Positions 62,342-64,000 of a DNA stretch of 64,000 bases are shown piece by piece. The stretch comes from Ligula intestinalis (lineage: Eukaryota > Platyhelminthes > Cestoda > Diphyllobothriidea > Diphyllobothriidae). Location of the stretch: assembly GCA_036362985.1 (NCBI GenBank), contig JAYGXS010000005.1, positions 30,601,947 to 30,665,946 on the forward strand. Reading direction: 5' to 3'. A program made the translations under genes and the position numbers. Below the pieces are notes generated by a model that saw only the letters and a program-made list of their open reading frames with translations, did not search any database and was not told the origin of the DNA. Position 1 is the first letter of the stretch. Each line of letters begins with the position of its first letter.

Positions 62342-64000
62342 CAGAAGGGCATTACCAGCAAAGACAGGGGAAACTAGGAAGGCCTTTTCTGCCTTGTTAG
62401 GCGTCATCGGCTAGTGGTACCCAACCCCAGTATGGCCGTGGACATTGCTGCCACACCAAGATTTGAACTAGCGATCTCTCCCTTCAGCGCGAACGTCCTT
62501 ACGTTTGAGCTACGAGCTCACGGTCTAGCTGGTATTAGATCGGGAATATACAGTGGCATAGACGCATACACCGATCTGTCAGAGGACCCACTCGTCCCCC
62601 CATATTGCCTTTAGAACCCTCCTTCGAGCCTCCACTGCGAGGCGGCTAGGATGTAGGCAAAAGGGCATTACCAGCAAAGACAGGGGAGAGAGAGAGAGTT
62701 CTAAAGGCAATATTGGGGGACGAGTGGGTCCTCTGACAGATCGGCGTACGCGTCTATGCCACTATGTATATATCGTTTTGAAAAGTTGTAATGGCAAACA
62801 ATTGTTTTCGATCATTCATCATCAGGCCGGTACATGGCAATAGAATAAAATGGTCAGTTAATTGCAGCGTGTATATATAGTTTTAATACGGGTTTTCAAA
62901 TTATTTGCCCATTACCCTTAAATATGCTGAACTATACTTAAATATTGATCAAAGAGATGTGTAATTTATCTAATTTCTACTCTCTTTATGTTCAAGCAAC
63001 GGTTGCAAATGCACCATTTCGCGGATGCCCGCATTGTGGCCGTCTCTTTCAACGAAGTGCTTGCTTGAAGAGGCACGTGGAGAAGAACCACAATGGTATG
63101 TTTAGAAATTTGGATTTCCTTTAAGGTCTGCTTTCCGTAAAATGAGGATAGAAACGTTCATGGAGTTTTTAAACGTCCAGGTGCTTCTTAATTCATCGTG
63201 AACTAAAAATAAGTAGCATTCCCGCAATCGGAGTGACTGCTTAACCAGACGCAAAATAAAAGAATTTTGCGGTAAACTGTACATTTTTACAGATGCTGTC
63301 TACTTCTGTAGACTACTTCTGCTTTCCTGTTGCACGTAATGAAACATGTTTTTTTTTATATACAAGCCAAAAACTTCAATAGCGTGGAGCTTGTGATAAA
63401 TAATTGTCCATTACCATGACGTTTTAGTTTGAAAACAAATTACAATAAATTGATTGTATCCACTTAATTACTTAGGGGGCCTAGGGATCGACGAAGCCCC
63501 AAAATCCGAGCGTACTTATCCACGATGACGACTGAGAACGTGGGGGAGGGCGGTAGATTATACCATCATTCAGAGGCGTATGTTTGAGGTTTGAGACTTT
63601 ATCTAGGGATATGCCTTTATGGGAGGTAAATCAGTTATCTTAAGACTATTAAAGCAATAGCATGGAAGGCTTAAGGTAATGCTCTATTACTATAAGATGC
63701 AATACTGTTGATTGTCAACCAGAAACGCCGTCAGTAATTGCATTTTTTCGGAACCAGATCGCCCTCATTATTCATCTTCACCAACTTATCTCCTACTTAA
63801 ATGTCAAATAATGTGAGCACTCGTACTTTGTACCATTTATTGACTTCTAGCAACCGACAAACACGCTAGCCTCATGATAATGCATTTTTACAATATCACT
63901 GGTTTATGATGAGGGTGCATCCCGCCTGCTCTTTGGATTCGTACTAGTTCTGTGGTGCATCTCATTTTGCAGATAGTACTATCAATGCAAAGACCGGAGA
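14773..64000 (+). CDS. Multi-exon C2H2 zinc-finger protein gene (whole span in window)
   Basis: The gene is assembled from about 27 exons, listed separately below. From the end of exon 1 onward every intron falls after the first base of a codon, and every complete exon after exon 1 is a multiple of three. The 18 fingers are each encoded by one exon and all have C-X2-C-X12-H-X4-H spacing. Some neighbours are joined by 7-residue linkers as in tandem DNA-binding fingers, but the usual TGEKP sequence is absent; others are separated by 10 to over 40 residues. Basic runs in exons 4, 6 and 11 suggest nuclear import. No KRAB, BTB, SET or similar effector domain is visible. The gene runs off the right edge. 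I do not recognise an orthologue. Confidence 0.88.
14876..14994 (+). other. Short intron 1 (119 nt)
   Basis: GTTATT donor and 'ctcatctgcaag' acceptor. The intron contains in-frame stops, so it must be removed for exons 1 and 2 to join. Confidence 0.65.
14995..15156 (+). CDS. Zinc-finger gene, exon 2 (acidic linker)
   Basis: It encodes DPEIEYDPDAPDVLGTSVLR, then PDPLSIKSEPSENAEIS and a basic/serine tail (RSSRKHRLSGEKKS). It ends phase 1 at a GTAAAA donor. IKSEP resembles a short sumoylation consensus (psi-K-x-E/P-type context), which is an inference from four residues only. No finger. Confidence 0.75.
15157..16075 (+). other. Intron 2
   Basis: 919 nt, AT-rich, with no recognised insertion. 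The ORF at 15230-15451 has no splice-compatible ends. Confidence 0.7.
16076..16156 (+). CDS. Zinc-finger gene, exon 3 (finger 1)
   Basis: Acceptor 'ttcattccag', donor GTAACC, 81 nt. The finger reads SCSKCRLTFRTRARMLKHLE then QEHPG: Cys pair spaced by 2, 12 residues to the first His, and H-LEQE-H. Helix positions -1/2/3/6 are T/A/R/K. Separated from finger 2 by the spacer exons 4-7, so it is an isolated finger. Confidence 0.88.
16157..16704 (+). other. Intron 3
   Basis: 548 nt with nothing recognised; its open frame at 16226-16546 is cysteine-rich by chance and lacks finger spacing. Confidence 0.7.
16705..16788 (+). CDS. Zinc-finger gene, exon 4 (basic spacer, likely NLS)
   Basis: 84 nt between 'gatcttttag' and a GTGGGT donor, phase 1 at both ends. 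It encodes DFDVSSIPKPRRRKKKKRLV then KQTDASNQ. The PKPRRRKKKKR run is a strong candidate monopartite nuclear localisation signal. Confidence 0.8.
17129..17156. repeat. (AT)n microsatellite
   Basis: About 14 uninterrupted AT units. Confidence 0.95.
17406..17747. mobile_element. 338-bp MITE with perfect terminal inverted repeats and TA duplication
   Basis: The ends are perfect inverted repeats: tacagtagtcgccggttatt... at 17406-17427 matches the reverse complement of 17726-17747 over 22 bp. The outermost TA on each side can be read as the target duplication, leaving an element of 338 bp starting CAGTAGTCGCC and ending GGCGACTACTG. TA targets with CAG...CTG ends are typical of the Tc1/mariner-pogo superfamily. 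There is no ORF, so it is non-autonomous. The word 'ttaagccca' or a near copy recurs inside both termini. Confidence 0.85.
18344..19140 (-). mobile_element. Penelope-like element 3' part with GIY-YIG nuclease
   Basis: A 143-codon minus-strand frame (19132-18701) contains VIHKISCEVCDTVYCGQTER followed by STRIHEHKFTVKRRD. This is the GIY-YIG-type nuclease core of PLEs with the downstream Arg, preceded by a conserved Cys pair. The frame then shifts into the last segment (about 18774-18660), where LEVMHS-type residues can be traced. The upstream reverse transcriptase is not readable. Inactive. Confidence 0.8.
19545..19640. repeat. Pyrimidine-rich CTC/CTT tract
   Basis: Low-complexity C/T sequence giving a leucine/proline-rich chance ORF. 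Confidence 0.85.
20339..20434. repeat. Hairpin with tRNA T-loop-like apex
   Basis: Two arms of about 30 bp (20339-20370 and 20404-20434) are near-perfect reverse complements around 'gacccaattgtg/cacaattgggtc'. Between them is gcgggttcaaatcccgc (20377-20393), a perfect 5-bp stem with a 7-base GTTCAAATC-type loop, as in the TpsiC arm of a tRNA and in the pol III B box. No complete tRNA cloverleaf could be folded by eye. Confidence 0.75.
20981..21037 (+). CDS. Zinc-finger gene, exon 5 (acidic spacer)
   Basis: 57 nt between 'ttcttttag' and a GTAAAC donor, phase 1 at both ends, encoding DSSVEKEPGPQESDERGTYG. Small and without a domain; supported by splice sites, frame and absence of stops. Confidence 0.65.
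21038..22695 (+). other. Intron 5
   Basis: 1.66 kb. The segment 22010-22090 (containing 'gtcggctttttaacgaacttctttctgacc') belongs to the repeat family also seen at 33.94, 34.9 and 40.7 kb, apparently PLE-derived. Otherwise nothing recognised. Confidence 0.6.
22696..22761 (+). CDS. Zinc-finger gene, exon 6 (basic spacer)
   Basis: 66 nt between 'cccatctgaag' and a GTACGT donor, phase 1 at both ends. Encodes VHPEGTSEDVLPERPKRVKK then SH. The PKRVKK run could act as or add to a nuclear localisation signal. An alternative acceptor 12 nt downstream keeps the frame. Confidence 0.6.
23130..23260 (-). repeat. Left arm of a ~125-bp inverted repeat
   Basis: It matches the reverse complement of 23695-23830, including 'tttcgaaatccgtcgcggat', 'ctgggacaatatgtttgttc' and the block around 'cagcagcaaaaacagtttg'. 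The motif set is GAAACGTCAGG...CCCAGYGATC...CGTCTTCTTC, which recurs near 24.1, 27.4, 28.45 and 31.25 kb and probably marks a retroelement terminus. Confidence 0.75.
23695..23830 (+). repeat. Right arm of the 23.1/23.7-kb inverted repeat
   Basis: Near reverse complement of 23130-23260. The enclosed 430 bp contains further partial copies (for example 23340-23400). Confidence 0.75.
24200..24385 (-). mobile_element. tRNA-derived SINE
   Basis: On the minus strand the head has an A-box-like tgtggcgcattgg near 24375 and a B-box-like gggttcg near 24330. The body follows, with the conserved 'cagccaataagccagaaatg' type stretch shared with other SINE copies (48.7, 57.7, 62.4 kb). Confidence 0.65.
24977..25015 (+). 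CDS. Zinc-finger gene, exon 7 (tentative)
   Basis: A strong acceptor ('attttgttttccgtag') is followed by 39 nt that enter in phase 1 and can leave in phase 1 at GTTGGT, encoding (S)GHVLKSVRRALL. Skipping it still leaves a good join (ATG codon) between exons 6 and 8. An alternative is that the acceptor is a decoy. Low certainty. Confidence 0.35.
25123..25209 (+). CDS. Zinc-finger gene, exon 8 (finger 2)
   Basis: Acceptor 'tttctttgtcag', donor GTAAGT, 87 nt. Finger: FECEFCGEVFVFRRQIVYHL then NSMHS; helix -1/2/3/6 is F/R/Q/Y. The join to exon 9 makes a 7-residue linker (SNDDKFK) to finger 3, the length seen in tandem DNA-binding fingers. Confidence 0.9.
25210..27606 (+). other. Intron 8
   Basis: 2.4 kb. 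26700-27070 carries repeat sequence (a 'gtggtagatgc' motif is shared with 42.3 and 46.8 kb). 26433-26491 has two near copies of 'ccttatatyggcggaat' 38 bp apart. 27330-27470 is another copy of the 23-kb repeat end. No missed finger was seen. Confidence 0.55.
27607..27693 (+). CDS. Zinc-finger gene, exon 9 (finger 3)
   Basis: Acceptor 'ctttgctttag', donor GTAAGT, 87 nt. Finger: FKCKYCGRFYGSMSIRRDHE then RVIHEG; helix -1/2/3/6 is S/S/I/D. Helix position 4 is Arg instead of the usual Leu. Linker to finger 4 is 7 residues (EGILRFK). Confidence 0.9.
27694..28439 (+). other. Intron 9, left part
   Basis: No exon or recognisable mobile element found before the PLE remnant that fills the middle of this 2.7-kb intron. 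Confidence 0.5.
28440..29710 (-). mobile_element. Penelope-like element remnant (RT motif plus GIY-YIG region)
   Basis: The minus strand at 29522-29460 reads FWTRYVDDTFVVINQDRINH, which carries the PLE reverse transcriptase YVDD active-site motif. After it come residues of the thumb and, at 29060-28950, SGYQLQCSCWIYNFVGRQLQ then TRLHEH, matching the GIY-YIG nuclease start. The frame is broken by several stops and shifts. A repeat terminus with 'cctgacgtttcg' lies at 28465-28480. Dead copy in opposite orientation to the host gene. Confidence 0.75.
29711..30359 (+). other. Intron 9, right part
   Basis: AT-rich, nothing recognised. Confidence 0.5.
30360..30455 (+). CDS. Zinc-finger gene, exon 10 (finger 4)
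   Basis: Acceptor 'ttgtttcag', donor GTACGT, 96 nt. Finger: FKCHLCPEGFPRLSRLDHHL then HAVHNLPL; helix -1/2/3/6 is R/S/R/H. Fingers 2-4 form a cluster joined by 7-residue linkers. Exons 11 and 12 then interrupt the array. Confidence 0.9.
30456..33016 (+). other. Intron 10
   Basis: 2.56 kb. A repeat terminus of the GAAACATCTGG...CCCAGCAATC type lies at 31230-31275. A very GC-rich patch (gcgcgcgcggccggcctgcg) is at about 32418-32440. No finger exon found. Confidence 0.55.
33017..33109 (+). CDS. Zinc-finger gene, exon 11 (basic/charged spacer)
   Basis: 93 nt from 'attatttcag' to a GTTCGT donor, phase 1 at both ends. Encodes (P)EKETPDERKKRLLAFPRL then CGKKDSEIDDPPG. Contains a basic ERKKR run and an acidic end. 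No finger. The donor is non-consensus after GT but the same GTTCGT is used at exon 25. Confidence 0.65.
33110..33917 (+). other. Intron 11, left part
   Basis: A minus-strand frame at about 33545-33385 reads KDKTAKAIERRKFEGREGNI and onward with ordinary protein composition, but no family or splice context was recognised. Otherwise AT-rich. Confidence 0.4.
33918..34029 (+). repeat. Left arm of an inverted repeat flanking a PLE fragment
   Basis: It matches the reverse complement of 34854-34972, most closely in 'tctgtaaaaaggactactta' and 'tataggatgccrgct'. Related single copies occur at 22.0 and 40.7 kb. Confidence 0.75.
34370..34800 (+). mobile_element. Penelope-like element RT fragment
   Basis: The + frame reads NSPFHTITKWLVEKLK, a stop, FERDLYPRSLKNAFVKAIKN, then SRMLSLDVLSLFTNVVVAET and INYLCDVI. 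The 'SxDVxSLFTNVPxxET' block is the PLE reverse transcriptase motif A region; the Asp is retained. The YVDD motif is absent from the piece. Lies between inverted arms at 33.92-34.03 and 34.85-34.97 kb. Confidence 0.75.
34854..34972 (-). repeat. Right arm of the inverted repeat flanking the PLE fragment
   Basis: Near reverse complement of 33918-34029. Together the arms enclose about 820 bp with the RT fragment in the middle. Confidence 0.75.
35070..35163. repeat. GGA-rich microsatellite
   Basis: Nearly pure (GGA)n with interspersed 'aggtaagga' units, each of which resembles a GTAAG splice donor. Gives a serine-rich chance ORF on the other strand. Confidence 0.9.
35568..35645 (+). CDS. Zinc-finger gene, exon 12 (spacer)
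   Basis: 78 nt between 'tcccctgtag' and GTAAGT, phase 1 at both ends, encoding (A)KLNEPSVIPTQNVTHLK then RRPHGTSL. No finger. Separated from exon 13 by the shortest intron of the gene. Confidence 0.7.
35646..35732 (+). other. 87-nt intron 12 with C28 tract
   Basis: The intron runs from GTAAGT to 'ctcattttag' and contains an uninterrupted run of 28 C at 35655-35682, beginning 9 nt after the donor site. Phase and frame of exons 12 and 13 require its removal. Confidence 0.8.
35733..35822 (+). CDS. Zinc-finger gene, exon 13 (finger 5)
   Basis: Donor GTAAAG, 90 nt. Finger: FKCVHCRKMFSVMTDRDTHL then TQVHPG; helix -1/2/3/6 is V/T/D/T, with Arg at position 4. Linker to finger 6 is 7 residues (PDEYPFK). 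Confidence 0.92.
37830..37915 (+). repeat. Dispersed repeat, copy A
   Basis: Contains 'ggacatggcaggcgctattc' and 'gggttgcgctcccataacaa'. Copies lie at 38.2 kb and, more diverged, at 46.64-46.70 kb. Flanking text suggests a longer unit (a 'gtggtagatgc' block also occurs at 27.0, 42.3 and 46.8 kb). Confidence 0.75.
38205..38290 (+). repeat. Dispersed repeat, copy B
   Basis: Near copy of 37830-37915 in the same orientation, about 375 bp downstream. It shares 'gggttgcgctcccata' and 'aacatgaggg'. Confidence 0.75.
38755..39110 (+). mobile_element. SINE fragments
   Basis: B-box-like gacaggttcgagcctt at about 38892 is followed by 'tgactggctgacgacg', as in the copies at 45.4 and 48.9 kb. The preceding 'gatcggtgaac' and the following 'agagcgggacgagtgagtt' words also occur in the copies at 49.65 and 50.13 kb. 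Confidence 0.6.
39255..39341 (+). CDS. Zinc-finger gene, exon 14 (finger 6)
   Basis: Acceptor poly-T then 'ttcag', donor GTGAGT, 87 nt. Finger: FKCDTCGKPFPSVSHLNLHL then RFMHRG; helix -1/2/3/6 is S/S/H/L. The closest in the gene to a textbook C2H2 finger. Linker to finger 7 is 10 residues. Confidence 0.93.
39342..40429 (+). other. Intron 14
   Basis: 1.09 kb with no recognised element. Confidence 0.65.
40430..40525 (+). CDS. Zinc-finger gene, exon 15 (finger 7)
   Basis: Acceptor 'ctcttttcctag', donor GTAAGT, 96 nt. Finger: FACTMCPLKFVTAWSLKVHQ then NKVHVG; helix -1/2/3/6 is T/W/S/V. Linker to finger 8 is 7 residues (VETSTYS). Confidence 0.93.
40526..41318 (+). other. Intron 15
   Basis: 0.79 kb. 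40690-40735 ('gataagatgcgggcatttta...') is a short copy of the 22.0/33.9-kb repeat. Confidence 0.6.
41319..41408 (+). CDS. Zinc-finger gene, exon 16 (finger 8)
   Basis: Acceptor 'ttcttgttaag', donor GTCAGC, 90 nt. Finger: YSCEWCGQLFGSYWLRHKHV then QKEHAPG; helix -1/2/3/6 is S/W/L/K. Linker to finger 9 is 8 residues. Confidence 0.92.
41409..42033 (+). other. Intron 16
   Basis: 0.63 kb, nothing recognised. Confidence 0.65.
42034..42120 (+). CDS. Zinc-finger gene, exon 17 (finger 9)
   Basis: Acceptor 'tcttctcttcag', 87 nt. Finger: FRCLFCKATFQRAANHRKHM then ARDH; helix -1/2/3/6 is R/A/N/K. Two overlapping donors exist; GTTAGT at 42121 keeps phase 1 and is chosen over GTGTTA two bases earlier, which would leave phase 2. 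Confidence 0.88.
42121..42457 (+). other. Intron 17, left part
   Basis: Contains a minus-oriented piece of the 26.9/46.8-kb dispersed repeat ('gcatctaccgcactccctct' at about 42317). Confidence 0.5.
42458..43275 (+). mobile_element. RTE-like non-LTR reverse transcriptase fragment
   Basis: Plus-strand frames give YAIDGILGKVLRWC, then DYVGDIVLLVSS where the active-site YADD would be (here YVGD). After a shift come ALLEINGCRLKEVGSFKYLK and ARLPPNG. Further pieces to about 43275 resemble the C-terminus, with a GHVLWRKPYELS block and GQLKIWLGSVRQE. Several frame changes and the altered active site show it is dead. It ends only about 65 bp before finger exon 18, same strand as the gene. Confidence 0.8.
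43343..43456 (+). CDS. Zinc-finger gene, exon 18 (finger 10)
   Basis: Acceptor 'ttcctgttgtag', donor GTAAGT, 114 nt. A 17-residue lead (EFEKCGVPDVPRFQ...) precedes the finger FQCAHCNKSYSAASNMRAHI then TRAHA; helix -1/2/3/6 is A/S/N/A. Linker to finger 11 is 7 residues (APPKPFP). Confidence 0.92.
43457..44053 (+). other. Intron 18
   Basis: 0.6 kb, AT-rich, nothing recognised. Confidence 0.65.
44054..44140 (+). CDS. Zinc-finger gene, exon 19 (finger 11)
   Basis: Acceptor 'accctctgcag', donor GTAAGT, 87 nt. Finger: FPCAHCTNTYERPSLLHRHV then LQIHNG; helix -1/2/3/6 is R/S/L/R. Confidence 0.92.
44240..45060 (-). mobile_element. Non-LTR retrotransposon 3' fragment
   Basis: Minus-strand frames show THIENLFIKIRKLSDHIRRL, RSYRTPQALI and, after breaks, a tail with LVRILSKVAHPLHSKLMAA-like text, ending CRTSAYKHSVLPFPA. 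These resemble the post-RT region of Jockey/CR1-type elements. The 3' end is marked by 'aaaataaagc' and a (GA)n run at 44253-44268. Distinct from the element at 53.5-56.5 kb. Confidence 0.5.
45386..45530 (+). mobile_element. tRNA-derived SINE
   Basis: The A box (tggcgcagtggttagagtg, from 45401) matches the pol III consensus. The B-box region is ggtctcgagcccc near 45441, followed by the body word 'ggctggctgatgacg'. Best-preserved tRNA-like head among the SINEs in this window. Confidence 0.8.
45700..45828 (+). CDS. Zinc-finger gene, exon 20 (finger 12)
   Basis: Acceptor 'gcaaattgcag', donor GTACGA, 129 nt. A 20-residue spacer (VDPKKAPAYSDVANS...) leads into FTCQHCYQFYTTPLNLNRHI then RLVHGG; helix -1/2/3/6 is T/L/N/R. 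The long lead means this finger is not tightly linked to finger 11. Confidence 0.92.
45829..47742 (+). other. Intron 20 (1.9 kb, GC-rich repeat core)
   Basis: 46.13-47.15 kb is much more GC-rich than the rest and carries the diverged third copy of the 37.8-kb repeat (46640-46700). It also generates a long minus-strand ORF (46798-46211) without recognisable protein features. No finger exon found. Confidence 0.55.
47743..47847 (+). CDS. Zinc-finger gene, exon 21 (finger 13)
   Basis: Acceptor 'tgtccgttttag', donor GTACTG, 105 nt. Finger: RTCSLCKQHFSSSSHLRNHI then NCVHKG; helix -1/2/3/6 is S/S/H/N. Linker to finger 14 is 7 residues (KGAGAFR). Confidence 0.92.
48660..48795 (-). mobile_element. 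tRNA-derived SINE, minus orientation
   Basis: Contains 'atggtcatttcaggcttatt' and 'cgtcagccagtcata', the reverse of the SINE body, then a tRNA-like head with aaggctcgaattt as its B-box region near 48740. Confidence 0.65.
48856..49005 (+). mobile_element. tRNA-derived SINE, plus orientation
   Basis: Head ccctggctcaatgtttagag with B box gcgggttcgagcctt near 48908, body 'ggggtttgttatgactgg' and 'aatggcgattccaatctctt'. It lies head to head with the minus copy at 48660-48795. Confidence 0.75.
49570..49700 (+). repeat. SINE-body-type repeat, copy 1
   Basis: Shares 'gcagagcggg/gacagagtggg...gagtga', 'agcgatcggtgaacg' and 'atcaacga' in the same order with 50050-50175 and partly with 38.78-39.1 kb. 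Confidence 0.7.
50050..50175 (+). repeat. SINE-body-type repeat, copy 2
   Basis: Second copy of the 49570-49700 block about 480 bp downstream. It is preceded by a minus-strand SINE-body scrap at 49975-50050. Confidence 0.7.
50953..51039 (+). CDS. Zinc-finger gene, exon 22 (finger 14)
   Basis: Acceptor 'tcttctttgtag', donor GTTAGT, 87 nt. Finger: FRCHDCNVLFASALGLQKHK then YKFHEG; helix -1/2/3/6 is S/L/G/K. Confidence 0.92.
51430..52095 (+). mobile_element. Penelope-like element fragment (linker plus GIY-YIG)
   Basis: The + strand reads RKANSLKQILHFNRNHPLCK then KRSCVHTLFNGLK, matching the PLE segment between RT and nuclease. After stops and shifts come VVYKIRRNGEDCNYVGGRGR and TRSLQRVLKK (GIY-YIG core) and VEESQEWKD, ending LPVAYKFQRL-like text. 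Dead copy, same strand as the host gene. Confidence 0.75.
52096..52725. other. Intron 22, unassigned stretch
   Basis: No exon or familiar repeat recognised. A 'caggtcaggtcaggtttttatt' tandem run (about 52703-52724) abuts the following dispersed repeat. Confidence 0.45.
52726..53110 (+). repeat. Dispersed repeat, copy 2 (first copy at 10.76-11.14 kb)
   Basis: Colinear with 10764-11140 over most of its length at moderate identity. It starts right after a GGTCA tandem run followed by ttttattgaggg, which looks like a target-site or tail signature. Confidence 0.6.
53150..53455 (-). mobile_element. Second, truncated 3' end of the CR1-like element
   Basis: 53282-53420 resembles the C-terminal coding end of the neighbouring element ('gacataacaatgtccgcggg' against 'gacataacaatttcctcggg'). 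It ends with 'acatattactgaaaattagt' at 53157, nearly identical to 'acatattactgaaaatcagt' at 53461. Two 3' ends about 300 bp apart therefore lie in tandem. Confidence 0.7.
53457..56530 (-). mobile_element. Nearly complete, inactivated CR1/Jockey-like non-LTR retrotransposon
   Basis: Minus strand, in order: apurinic-type endonuclease (FFYTNAQSLLSKLDELKVQI, LTETWLSE, MGDFNAPLINWGSS; 56330-55757), a basic linker (55708-54872), and reverse transcriptase. The RT has SYRPISLTSICCKIMEKVV, GFRRGRSC, IDFKKAFDSVPH, GVPQVSVLGP and FAEDIKIW at the active-site position where FADD is usual. A C-terminal domain ends at 53532. The frame is interrupted by three in-frame stops (56149-56147, 55759-55757, 54874-54872) and one frameshift near 54556. 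No ORF1 is visible, so it is probably 5' truncated. It sits antisense in intron 22. Confidence 0.9.
56531..56996 (+). other. Intron 22, right end
   Basis: Short unassigned sequence between the non-LTR element and finger exon 23. Confidence 0.6.
56997..57113 (+). CDS. Zinc-finger gene, exon 23 (finger 15)
   Basis: Acceptor 'tccggcttttag', donor GTACGT, 117 nt. A Gly/Ser/Pro-rich lead (GSSSADGPPTGQD) precedes FACDICSSKFACRTHLEDHM then RFTHS; helix -1/2/3/6 is C/T/H/D. Confidence 0.92.
57539..57577. repeat. Hairpin with perfect 13-bp arms
   Basis: Arms 57539-57551 and 57565-57577 are exact reverse complements with a 13-nt loop. Confidence 0.8.
57690..58010 (-). mobile_element. Two SINE fragments, minus orientation
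   Basis: 'gaaatggccatttctggctt' with a duplicated 'catcatcagcc' (57714-57760) and 'tggctatttctgacttatca' (57901-57920) are both the reverse of the SINE body. The second is followed by a degraded tRNA-like head. Confidence 0.65.
58416..58550 (+). CDS. Zinc-finger gene, exon 24 (finger 16)
   Basis: Acceptor 'ctggttttgcag', donor GTATGT, 135 nt. A charged lead (RAAKTDIGETRKDLVC) precedes FSCNICNKTYIGQHALQRHV then ARAHGSCS; helix -1/2/3/6 is G/H/A/R. Its lead also contains an extra Cys that is not part of the finger. Confidence 0.92.
58551..59705 (+). other. Intron 24
   Basis: 1.16 kb. The GC-richer part 58.9-59.6 kb gives a 155-codon + frame (59153-59620) with no recognisable domain; probably repeat sequence. 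A TCTC tract precedes the next acceptor. Confidence 0.6.
59706..59864 (+). CDS. Zinc-finger gene, exon 25 (finger 17)
   Basis: Acceptor 'tctctctctgtag', donor GTTCGT, 159 nt, the longest finger exon. A Pro/Ser-rich spacer (DTEPSPTSSGPVPPSSSPEG) of about 30 residues leads to YECHQCSRVFLRIPSLQWHM then IIRHKG; helix -1/2/3/6 is R/P/S/W. The Pro in the helix start is unusual for DNA contact. Confidence 0.9.
62300..62338. repeat. (AT)n microsatellite
   Basis: About 19 AT units directly before a SINE copy. Confidence 0.95.
62341..62617 (-). mobile_element. tRNA-derived SINE, minus orientation
   Basis: In reverse complement, the head at about 62525-62460 reads gagctcgtagctcaaacgta then agttcaaatct, fitting A- and B-box spacing. 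The body continues to 'cttgttagg...ccttccta' and ends in 'ctgtctttgctggtaatgcc' by the AT microsatellite. 62541-62617 forms one arm of an inverted repeat. Confidence 0.75.
62640..62772 (+). repeat. Opposed SINE-related arm
   Basis: 62698-62772 is nearly the reverse complement of 62541-62617 ('gacgagtgggtcctctgaca' in common). 62663-62690 is a direct copy of 62347-62374 ('gggcattaccagcaaagaca'). A GA run lies between. Confidence 0.85.
62997..63095 (+). CDS. Zinc-finger gene, exon 26 (finger 18)
   Basis: Acceptor 'ctttatgttcaag', donor GTATGT, 99 nt. Finger: RGCPHCGRLFQRSACLKRHV then EKNHNG; helix -1/2/3/6 is R/A/C/R. Linker from finger 17 is 11 residues. Confidence 0.92.
63096..63972 (+). other. 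Intron 26
   Basis: 0.88 kb, AT-rich, nothing recognised. Confidence 0.6.
63973..64000 (+). CDS. Zinc-finger gene, probable exon 27 (cut by window edge)
   Basis: 'ctcattttgcag' is followed by 28 nt that continue the frame in phase 1 as DSTINAKTG and run off the edge. The call rests on the acceptor and open frame only. Confidence 0.5.

Larger units (their letters stand above)
59865..62996 (+). other. Intron 25 (3.1 kb)
   Basis: 59.9-62.3 kb is AT-rich with no recognised exon. 62.3-62.78 kb holds a microsatellite and opposed SINE copies. No missed finger was seen on either strand. Confidence 0.6.

Noticed and set aside
14773..63095. Interpretation as many single-finger genes or pseudogenes
   Set aside because: Consistent phase-1 junctions, no stops at joins, good acceptors and donors at each exon and same orientation over 49 kb are better explained by one gene.
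1..64000. CRISPR arrays, bacterial operons, rRNA genes
   Set aside because: No regular direct-repeat/spacer array, no ribosome-binding-site-linked genes and no rRNA-like sequence. Spliced genes and eukaryotic retroelements show this is a metazoan nuclear window.
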